A stretch of DNA of 64,000 nt from Mauremys mutica (Eukaryota > Chordata > Testudines > Geoemydidae), in assembly GCF_020497125.1 (NCBI RefSeq), contig NC_059075.1, positions 109,717,222 through 109,781,221 of the forward strand. The letters are read 5' to 3'. Both the position numbers and the translations under genes were made by a program. Numbering within the stretch: the stretch's first letter is position 1; the number at the start of each line of letters is the position of its first letter. This document shows positions 59,201-64,000 of this stretch, piece after piece. The notes beneath the pieces were generated by a model. It had not been told where the DNA came from. It was given only the letters and a program-made list of their open reading frames with translations, and did not search any database.

Positions 59201-62200
59201 GTGAAGGTTGTGGACGCGTGCCTGTCAGAGGTGGGATTGTGCCTGTTTGCAGTGATGCTGTACTAGCTGAGCCTGTTGCTATGCCTGGAGTTGGAGGAGA
59301 TGCAGTGGAGGTGACTGACATGGTAGTGGAAACTGGGGGTAAAAGCGTGGTGGTGCTTCCCTTTGGTATTGGCTGCGTAGAGAGTAGTGTGGTGCCTTCA
59401 GTGGTTGTTTGTTCTGAAGAAGGAAGAGTGGAACCTGGTGAAGGTTGTGGACGCGTGCCTGTCAGAGGTGGGATTGTGCCTGTTTGCAGTGATGCTGTAC
59501 CAGCTGAGCCTGTTGCTGTGCCCGGAGTTGGTGGAGATGAAGTGGAGGTGACTGATATTGTAGTGGAAACTGGGGGTAAAAGCGTGGTGGTGCTTCCCTG
59601 AGATGTTGGCTGCGTAGAGAGTAGTGTGGTGCCTTCTGTGGTTGTTTGTCCCAAAGGAGGAAGAGTGGAACCTGGTGAAGATTGTGGACGTTTGCTTGTC
59701 ACATGTGGGATTGTGCCTGTTTGCAGTGATGCTGTACCAGCTGAGCCTGTTGCTGTGCCCGGAGTTGGTGGAGATGAAGTGGAGGTGACTGATATTGTAG
59801 TGGAAACTGGGGGTACAAGCGTGGTGGTGCTTCCCTGAGATTTTGGCTGCGTAGAGAGTAGTGTGGTGCCTTCTGTGGTTGTTTGTCCCAAAGGAGGAAG
59901 AGTGGAACCTGGTGAAGATTGTGGACGTTTGCTTGTCACATGTGGGATTGTGCCTGTTTGCAGTGATGCTGTACCAGCTGAGCCTGTTGCTGTGCCCGGA
60001 GTTGGTGGAGATGAAGTGGAGGTGACTGATATTGTAGTGGAAACTGGGGGTAAAAGCGTGGTGGTGCTTCCCTGAGATGTTGGCTGCGTAGAGAGTAGTG
60101 TGGTGCCTTCTGTGGTTGTTTGTCCCAAAGGAGGAAGGGTGGAACCTGGTGAAGGTTGCGGACCCGTGCCTGTCAGAGGTGGGATTGTGCCGGTTGGCAG
60201 TGGTGCTGTACCAGCTGAGCCTGTTGCTGTGCCTGGAGTTGGAGGAGACGCAGTGGAGGTGACTGACATGGTAGTGGAAACTGGGGGTAAAAGCGTGGTG
60301 GTGCTTCCCTTTGATATTGGCTGCGTAGAGAGTAGTGTGGTGCCTTCAGTGGTTGTTTGTTCTGAAGAAGGAAGAGTGGAACCTGGTGAAGGTTGTGGAC
60401 GCGTGCCTGTCAGAGGTGGGATTGTGCCTGTTTGCAGTGATGCTGTACCAGCTGAGCCTGTTGCTGTGGCTGGAGTAGGAGGAGATGCAGTGGAGGTGAC
60501 TGACACGGTAGTGGAAACTGGGGGTACAATCGTGGTGGTGCTTCCCTCTGATATTGGCTGTGTAGAGGGTAGTGTGGTGCCTTCAGTGGTTGTTTGTTCT
60601 GAAGAAGGAAGAGTGGAACCTGGTGAAGGTTGTGGACGCGTGCCTATCAGAGGTGGGATTCTGCCTGTTTGCAGTGATGCTGTACCAGCTGAGCCTGTTG
60701 CTGTGCCTGGAGTAGGAGGAGATGCAGTGGAGGTGACTGACACGGTAGTGGAAACTGGGGGTACAAGCGTGGTGGTGCTTCCCTCTGATATTGGCTGCGT
60801 AGAGAGTAGTGTGGTGCCTTCAGTGGTTGTTTTTCCCAAAGGAGGAAGAGTGGAACCTGGTGAAGATTGTGGACGTGTGCTTGTCACATGTGGGATTGTG
60901 CCTGTTTGCAGTGATGCTGTACCAGCTGAGCCTGTTGCTGTGCCCGGAGTTGGTGCAGATGAAGTGGAGGTGACTGATATTGTAGTGGAAACTGGGGGTA
61001 AAAGCGTGGTGGTGCTTCCCTGAGATGTTGGCTGCGTAGAGAGTAGTGTGGTGCCTTCTGTGGTTGTTTGTCCCAAAGGAGGAAGGGTGGAACCTGGTGA
61101 AGGTTGCGGACCCGTGCCTGTCAGAGGTGGGATTGTGCCGGTTGGCAGTGGTGCTGTACCAGCTGAGCCTGTTGCTGTGCCTGGAGTTGGAAGAGACGCA
61201 GTGGAGGTGACTGACATGGTAGTGGAAACTGGGGGTAAAAGCGTGGTGGTGCTTCCCTTTGATATTGGCTGCGTAGAGAGTAGTGTGGTGCCTTCAGTGG
61301 TTGTTTGTTCTGAAGAAGGAAGAGTGGAACCTGGTGAAGGTTGTGGACGTGTGCCTGTCAGAGGTGGGATTGTGCCTGTTTGCAGTGATGCTGTACCAGC
61401 TGAGCCTGTTGCTCTGCCTGGAGTAGGAGGAGATGCAGTGGAGGTGACAGACATGGTAGTGGAAACTGGGGGTACAAGCGTGGTGGTGCTTCCCTCTGAT
61501 ATTGGCTGTGTAGAGGGTAGTGTGGTGCCTTCAGTGGTTGGTTGTTCTGAAGAAGGAAGTGTGGAACCTGGTGAAGATTGTGGACGCGTGCCTGTCAGAG
61601 ATGGGATTGTGCCTGTTGGCAGTGGTGCTGTACCAGCTGAGCCTGTTGCTGTGGCTGGAGTAGGAGGAGATGCAGTGGAGGTGACTGACACGGTAGTGGA
61701 AACTGGGGGTACAAGCGTGGTGGTGCTTCCCTCTGATATTGGCTGCGTAGAGAGTAGTGTGGTGCCTTCAGTGGTTGTTTTTCCCAAAGGAGGAAGAGTG
61801 GAACCTGGTGAAGGTTGTGGACGCGTGCCTATCAGAGGTGGGATTCTGCCTGTTTGCAGTGATGCTGTACCAGCTGAGCCTGTTGCTGTGCCTGGAGTAG
61901 GAGGAGATGCAGTGGAGGTGACTGACACGGTAGTGGAAACTGGGGGTACAAGCGTGGTGGTGCTTCCCTCTGATATTGGCTGCGTAGAGAGTAGTGTGGT
62001 GCCTTCAGTGGTTGTTTTTCCCAAAGGAGGAAGAGTGGAACCTGGTGAAGATTGTGGACGTGTGCTTGTCACATGTGGGATTGTGCCTGTTTGCAGTGAT
62101 GCTGTACCAGCTGAGCCTGTTGCTGTGCCCGGAGTTGGTGCAGATGAAGTGGAGGTGACTGATATTGTAGTGGAAACTGGGGGTAAAAGCATGGTGGTGC

Positions 62201-64000
62201 TTCTCTGAGATGTTGGCTGCGTAGAGAGTAGTGTGGTGCCTTCTGTGGTTGTTTGTCCCAAAGGAGGAAGGGTGGAACCTGGTGAAGGTTGCGGACCCGT
62301 GCCTGTCAGAGGTGGGATTGTGCCGGTTGGCAGTGGTGCTGTACCAGCTGAGCCTGTTGCTGTGCCTGGAGTTGGAAGAGACGCAGTGGAGGTGACTGAC
62401 ATGGTAGTGGAAACTGGGGGTAAAAGCGTGGTGGTGCTTCCCTTTGATATTGGCTGCGTAGAGAGTAGTGTGGTGCCTTCAGTGGTTGTTTGTTCTGAAG
62501 AAGGAAGAGTGGAACCTGGTGAAGGTTGTGGACGTGTGCCTGTCAGAGGTGGGATTGTGCCTGTTTGCAGTGATGCTGTACCAGCTGAGCCTGTTGCTGT
62601 GGCTGGAGTAGGAGGAGATGCAGTGGAGGTGACTGACACGGTAGTGGAAACTGGGGGTACAAGCGTGGTGGTGCTTCCCTCTGATGTTGGCTGCGTAGAG
62701 AGTAGTGTGGTGCCTTCAGTGGTTGGTTGTTCTGAAGAAGGAAGAGTGGAACCTGGTGAAGATTGTGGACGCGTGCTTGTCACATGTGGGATTGTGCCTG
62801 TTTGCAGTGATGCTGTACCAGCTGAGCCTGTTGCTGTGCCTGGAGTAGGAGGAGATGCAGTGGAGGTGACTGACACGGTAGTGGAAACTGGGGGTACAAG
62901 CGTGGTGGTGCTTCCCTCTGATATTGGCTGCGTAGAGAGTAGTGTGGTGCCTTCAGTGGTTGTTTTTCCCAAAGGAGGAAGAGTGGAACCTGGTGAAGAT
63001 TGTGGACGTGTGCTTGTCACATGTGGGATTGTGCCTGTTTGCAGTGATGCTGTACCAGCTGAGCCTGTTGCTGTGCCCGGAGTTGGTGGAGATGAAGTGG
63101 AGGTGACTGATATTGTAGTGGAAACTGGGGGTAAAAGCGTGGTGGTGCTTCCCTGAGATGCTGGCTGCGTAGAGATTAGTGTGGTGCCTTCTGTGGTTGT
63201 TTGTCCCAAAGGAGGAAGGGTGGAACCTGGTGAAGGTTGCGGACCCGTGCCTGTCAGAGGTGGGATTGTGCCGGTTGGCAGTGGTGCTGTACCAGCTGAA
63301 CCTGTTGCTGTGCCTGGAGTTGGAGGAGACGCAGTGGAGGTGACTGACATGGTAGTGGAAACTGGGGGTAAAAGCGTGGTGGTGCTTCCCTTTGATATTG
63401 GCTGCGTAGCGAGTAGTGTGGTGCCTTCAGTGGTTGTTTGTTCTGAAGAAGGAAGAGTGGAACCTGGTGAAGGTTGTGGACGCGTGCCTGTCAGAGGTGG
63501 GATTGTGCCTGTTTGCAGTGATGCTGTACCAGCTGAGCCTGTTGCTGTGGCTGGAGTAGGAGGAGATGCAGTGGAGGTGACTGACACGGTAGTGGAAACT
63601 GGGGGTACAAGCGTGGTGGTGCTTCCCTCTGATATTGGCTGCGTAGAGAGTAGTGTGGTGCCTTCAGTGGTTGTTTTTCCCAAAGGAGGAAGAGTGGAAC
63701 CTGGTGAAGATTGTGGACGTGTGCTTGTCACATGTGGGATTGTGCCTGTTTGCAGTGATGCTGTACCAGCTGAGCCTGTTGCTGTGCCTGGAGTTGGAGG
63801 AGATGCAGTGGAGGTGACTGATACTGTAGTGGAAACTGGGGGTAAAAGCGTGGTGGTGCTTCCCTGAGATGTTGGCTGCGTAGAGAGTAGTGTGGTGCCT
63901 TCTGTGGTTGTTTGTCCCAAAGGAGGAAGGGTGGAACCTGGTGAAGGTTGCGGACCCGTGCCTGTCAGAGGTGGGATTGTGCCGGTTGGCAGTGGTGCTG
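41015..64000 (-). CDS. MUC5B: Gel-forming secreted mucin, 3' half, 19 exons (partial, frame broken in repeat exon)
   Basis: Gel-forming mucins are huge secreted O-glycoproteins that dimerise through a C-terminal cystine knot and form mucus gels. Exons in transcript order: >64000-57810, 57583-57348, 56596-56428, 55851-55604, 55195-55012, 54588-54384, 53886-53708, 53283-53214, 52517-52417, 51051-51020, 50386-50209, 48925-48821, 48558-48515, 47175-47053, 46948-46850, 43617-43489, 43038-42987, 42259-42148, 41231-41015. All junctions are GT-AG and phase-compatible; exons 2-19 encode about 827 residues with no stop. Domain order is PTS repeats, linker, VWD4, C8, TIL, VWC modules, cystine knot. MUC5B is favoured over MUC5AC/MUC2 by convergent adjacency to TOLLIP and by absence of the GDPH cleavage motif in VWD4. 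An 82-bp deletion near 59020 shifts the frame in this assembly. N-terminal D1-D3 lie outside the window. Confidence 0.85.
42148..42259 (-). CDS. MUC5B: Mucin exon 18: start of cystine knot
   Basis: Acceptor ttctttcctctttcttag, donor gtaagt. Encodes (S)ANCKVNKNSTVIRHNEC and EPIELTYCKGVCASSS, the first half of the CK domain that links mucin monomers by disulfides in the ER. Phase 1 in, phase 2 out. Confidence 0.93.
42441..42694. mobile_element. Harbinger-type MITE in mucin intron (254 bp)
   Basis: Starts GGTCTTGGCTACACTTGC and ends AAGTGTAGCCATAGCC, the same family as 21774-22046, with ATA on the left and TTA on the right as a probable 3-bp duplication. Ends in a near-perfect hairpin gcgctgctgcgggagcgctcccgcggcagcgc. 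Confidence 0.8.
42987..43038 (-). CDS. MUC5B: Mucin exon 17: end of last VWC module
   Basis: 52-bp exon, acceptor tttgttcctgcactgaag, donor gtaagt. Encodes DDVQLTADGCCKTCTSE, with the GCCKTC motif that closes a VWC module just before the knot. Phase 0 in, phase 1 out. Confidence 0.9.
43489..43617 (-). CDS. MUC5B: Mucin exon 16: VWC module
   Basis: 129-bp phase 0/0 exon, donor gtaagt. Encodes PGDIWKPEDNPCSFYKCEQI and ends TCPAFEPENCKP, a typical mucin C-module with CxxYxC spacing. Confidence 0.92.
44772..45966 (+). mobile_element. Non-autonomous hAT element (1195 bp) with internal minisatellite
   Basis: Perfect 15-bp inverted ends CAGGGGTCGGCAACC and GGTTGCCGACCCCTG, flanked by 8-bp duplications GACTAGAT and GTCTAGAT (7 of 8). 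The interior is GC-rich and largely a C-rich minisatellite; no transposase. Confidence 0.92.
45188..45640. repeat. C-rich minisatellite inside hAT element
   Basis: Repeats of the word ccagccctctgccctgacccccccacac and variants with cagctttctgccctgcagcccccatg, periods of roughly 30 and 60 bp. It creates many spurious long frames on both strands. Confidence 0.85.
46850..46948 (-). CDS. MUC5B: Mucin exon 15: VWC module end
   Basis: 99-bp phase 0/0 exon, acceptor cacttcttgaacag, donor gtaact. Encodes GYQYMMKDGKCCGECVQVAC and then KLTNNTVQVLK. GKCCGEC is the VWC closing motif. Confidence 0.92.
47053..47175 (-). CDS. MUC5B: Mucin exon 14: VWC module core
   Basis: 123-bp phase 0/0 exon, acceptor tttggcttctcccag, donor gtgagc. 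Encodes AGTSVPMDSCKTCTCSSEVD and ends LVRCDTTCPL, i.e. the CxxCxC core of a VWC module. Confidence 0.92.
48161..48493. mobile_element. Palindromic hAT MITE beside exon 13 (333 bp)
   Basis: Ends CAGTGGTTCCCAAACTTGTTCTGCC and its reverse complement; the inner arms are also complementary (cactgggagccgcgatcggcc versus ggccaatcgcagctcccagtg), so the element is one long hairpin. Duplications GTGTAGTA and GTATAGTA (7 of 8). Its flank ends 13 bases from the last base of exon 13 (48515). Confidence 0.9.
48515..48558 (-). CDS. MUC5B: Mucin exon 13: small exon opening a VWC module
   Basis: 44-bp exon, acceptor attctttttttcag, donor gtaaga. Encodes (E)SIPDVCVLNGTIYQ. Phase 1 in, phase 0 out; joining directly to exon 12 gives the expected C-(E)-S-I-P-D-V-C-V spacing. 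Confidence 0.9.
48719..48767 (-). other. Exon-like 49-bp segment in mucin intron (possible poison exon)
   Basis: Acceptor ggttctaatttcag and donor GAAGAAA|gtaagt are both strong. If included between exons 12 and 13, the reading becomes G|TT TCA AAG ACG ATA TGA, an immediate stop; skipping it keeps the conserved mucin frame. It may be a pseudo-exon by chance or a regulated poison exon. Its one open frame (FQRRYEAEKKCMSSEE) is not the one used. Confidence 0.4.
48821..48925 (-). CDS. MUC5B: Mucin exon 12: cysteine-rich spacer between VWC modules
   Basis: 105-bp exon, acceptor ctggcttattccacag, donor gtaagt. Encodes CNTNACSQAKKTCEPGYQLA and then LSEGDCCVNYTC. Phase 1 in and out. Confidence 0.9.
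49071..49260 (-). mobile_element. CR1 3' tail in mucin intron
   Basis: Begins acataagaatggccatactgggtcagaccaaaggtccatctagcccagtatcctgtc, the reverse complement of the CR1 terminus also seen at 20.5-20.6 kb. Confidence 0.85.
50209..50386 (-). CDS. MUC5B: Mucin exon 11: VWC module
   Basis: 178-bp exon, acceptor catatttttacag, donor gtaagt. Encodes PGAIWKSNCQECVCDPFSVT, a middle with SLTCQTPETHVCEKEG, and EDPCCPEIEC. Phase 0 in, 1 out. Confidence 0.93.
51020..51051 (-). CDS. MUC5B: Mucin exon 10: 32-bp micro-exon
   Basis: Acceptor cattctcctcag, donor gtgagt. Encodes (A)CVGPDGMPKL, the start of a VWC module and end of the TIL part (GCVGPD in MUC2). Required to connect exons 9 and 11 in frame. 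Confidence 0.9.
51195..51390 (-). mobile_element. tRNA-derived SINE with CR1-like tail (Cry I type)
   Basis: Minus strand: GGGAGGGATAGCTCAGTGG holds an A box, and ggttgtgaattc a B box. The 3' part ggctggacttgatgacctttcaaggtcccttcc is CR1-like, followed by an AT-rich (ATT)n tail at 51168-51200. This structure is that of the turtle Cry I SINE family. It is not a tRNA gene: no cloverleaf closes. Confidence 0.85.
51516..51799. mobile_element. Harbinger-like MITE in mucin intron (284 bp)
   Basis: Starts GGGTACGTCTATACTACC and ends CTAGTGTAGCCCAGGCC, with exact TAA on both sides (51513-51515 and 51800-51802), the preferred Harbinger TWA target. The inside contains hairpin words such as cccgccggattggcggg and atttatcgtgtccagatgagacacgataaat. 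Confidence 0.83.
51894..51914. repeat. (GAT)n microsatellite
   Basis: About seven GAT units in the mucin intron. Confidence 0.85.
52417..52517 (-). CDS. MUC5B: Mucin exon 9: TIL-like end of D4
   Basis: 101-bp exon, acceptor cttccttgtag, donor gtaagt. Encodes (G)TVYHTSEHVAEGCFCPKD, then FNSYTDVCVSEC. The EGCFCP motif marks the end of the D4 TIL/E region. Phase 2 in, 1 out. Confidence 0.93.
53214..53283 (-). CDS. MUC5B: Mucin exon 8: TIL-like part
   Basis: 70-bp exon, acceptor gctcccacacag, donor gtaagg. Encodes (P)YNCPNGKVYDACGPLNPVTC NS, with CPNG...Y.ACGP typical of TIL modules after C8. Phase 1 in, 2 out. Confidence 0.92.
53708..53886 (-). CDS. MUC5B: Mucin exon 7: C8 domain
   Basis: 179-bp exon. 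Encodes (D)LFAECHKILMPSIFYESC, then AKSCHITNESIPCFSLEMYA, and ADWRSKTQGQC, the C8 signature. The inner ctctttgcag looks like an acceptor but puts the exon out of frame with exon 6; starting after tgtatttaaag at 53886 gives ILS-D-LFAECH and restores the known mucin spacing. Phase 2 in, 1 out. Confidence 0.9.
54384..54588 (-). CDS. MUC5B: Mucin exon 6: end of VWD4 and start of C8
   Basis: 205-bp exon, acceptor ttctgttttcttctag, donor gtaagt. Encodes (G)TCSNDKVDECRMPSGKVIS, then AAAWQVQDENKPNC, a Pro/Thr-rich insert (VPPATPTTPPVP) and SPLCELILS. The proline-rich insert between VWD4 and C8 is also found in mammalian mucins. Confidence 0.93.
55012..55195 (-). CDS. MUC5B: Mucin exon 5: VWD4, second half
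   Basis: 184-bp exon, acceptor gctgggttttag, donor gtaagt. Encodes ILVNNEPISGGFSRDGISVA, then VEIPDIKSYISFNGLTFTVK and HNTEGQC(G). Phase 0 in, 1 out. Confidence 0.93.
55604..55851 (-). CDS. MUC5B: Mucin exon 4: VWD4, first half
   Basis: 248-bp exon, acceptor cttttcttcctgatag, donor gtaaac. Encodes (C)VCSGWSSSDYLTFDG, HYTFHGNCTYVLMKQIVPKY, and DGLSCPRSIIVNYNSMEIV. Where MUC2 and MUC5AC have the autocleavage motif GDPH before the FDG, this copy has SSDY, so Asp-Pro cleavage is not expected. Confidence 0.93.
56428..56596 (-). CDS. MUC5B: Mucin exon 3: cysteine-rich linker before VWD4
   Basis: 169-bp exon, acceptor ccttgtctcttctag, donor gtaagg. Encodes MNESWMLNNCTMATCEGDNR, then YDEDGCNYHYECDC. 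Phase 0 in, 1 out; joins exon 4 as ...ECDC-V-C-S-G-W. Confidence 0.92.
57348..57583 (-). CDS. MUC5B: Mucin exon 2: cysteine-rich linker
   Basis: 236-bp exon, acceptor ctttgtttcatag, donor gtaatc. Encodes (G)EVIYNRTDSTGCSFYALC, SKRCEIERLQGSC, then a short Ser/Thr/Pro stretch and SGCPDADPPRK. It continues the PCLCHVSGDFFSP-G-EVIYN motif that follows the last PTS repeat in mammalian gel-forming mucins. Confidence 0.92.
57810..64000 (-). CDS. MUC5B: Mucin exon 1 of window: PTS repeat exon (partial, frameshifted)
   Basis: Continues past the right edge. From 64000 to about 59022 the frame is open for more than 1,640 residues of Thr/Ser/Pro-rich 79-residue repeats (typical start TTTEGTTLLSTQP, middle PPVSTTVSVTSTASPPTP), the dense O-glycosylation scaffold. 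An 82-bp deletion at about 59022 shifts it into a stop at 58992-58994. The downstream part, in the other frame, runs open through degenerate repeats to TPCLCHVSGDFFSP and the donor gtgagt at 57809. No CysD modules are seen. Low-Cys, one-type repeats are typical of a mucin central exon. Confidence 0.88.
58100..64000 (-). repeat. 237-bp coding tandem repeat (VNTR), 25 unit starts visible
   Basis: The marker gtggtgcct recurs at 237-bp spacing from 58286 to 63892, with one 155-bp unit (58997-59152). Sub-types differ at TSQG / ISEG / ISKG and at PPLGQ / PPLGK / PSSEQ and recur in mixed 3-, 4- and 5-unit blocks. The unit nearest the C-terminal side lost 9 codons in frame, and repeats fade out by about 58100. 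Confidence 0.97.

Noticed and set aside
58286..63867. Long plus-strand open frames (up to 386 codons) across the mucin repeat
   Set aside because: They are the antisense of a 237-bp coding repeat (237 is a multiple of 3), end at each SQG-type unit and have no start or splice context of their own.
58100..64000. CRISPR-like array
   Set aside because: Contiguous 237-bp coding repeats without spacers, in a vertebrate genome.

Overview
The window is nuclear DNA from a reptile, most likely a hidden-necked (cryptodiran) turtle. Interspersed CR1 LINE fragments are everywhere, one of them ending in the typical repeated ATTCTATG tail. A tRNA-derived SINE with a CR1-like 3' part lies at about 51.2-51.4 kb and resembles the Cry I type known from turtles. 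Harbinger and hAT DNA transposons and solo ERV LTRs are also numerous. The species call is an inference from repeat content; nothing in the window is bacterial.

Two host genes face each other tail to tail. On the left, the last coding exon of TOLLIP (4457-4671, +) encodes the CUE domain, followed by a long 3' UTR. On the right, the 3' half of a secreted gel-forming mucin runs on the minus strand from beyond the window edge down to 41015. The TOLLIP/mucin convergent order matches the vertebrate MUC6-MUC2-MUC5AC-MUC5B-TOLLIP cluster, so the mucin is best read as MUC5B. I could join 19 mucin exons with canonical GT-AG sites and consistent phase: a 237-bp (79-residue) Thr/Ser/Pro tandem-repeat exon, a linker, VWD4, C8, TIL-like, several VWC modules and the C-terminal cystine knot. 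The repeat exon has an 82-bp deletion near 59.02 kb that breaks the reading frame in this assembly.

The 33 kb between the two genes is almost all transposon debris. About 1-3.06 kb is an old minus-strand CR1 inside the TOLLIP intron. At 9.0-10.7 kb is a CR1 3' part. At 11.3-13.2 kb is a minus-strand solo LTR carrying two hAT insertions. At 13.3-17.25 kb is a decayed Harbinger element with an MSANT relic, a HARBI1 transposase relic, an LTR fragment and a hAT insertion. At 31.74-34.48 kb is a composite Harbinger element with an apparently intact two-exon MSANT gene and, in its intron on the opposite strand, an unassigned 100-residue open exon with its own splice acceptor and polyadenylation signal. 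At 34.75-36.77 kb is a young CR1 with one frameshift.

The mucin introns hold further insertions: a Harbinger MITE, a triple nest (solo LTR > CR1 > hAT) at 44.07-46.81 kb, a palindromic hAT MITE 20 bp from an exon, a CR1 tail, the SINE and a second type of Harbinger MITE. Positions of exons and of elements with target-site duplications are exact by reading; limits of old repeats are approximate.
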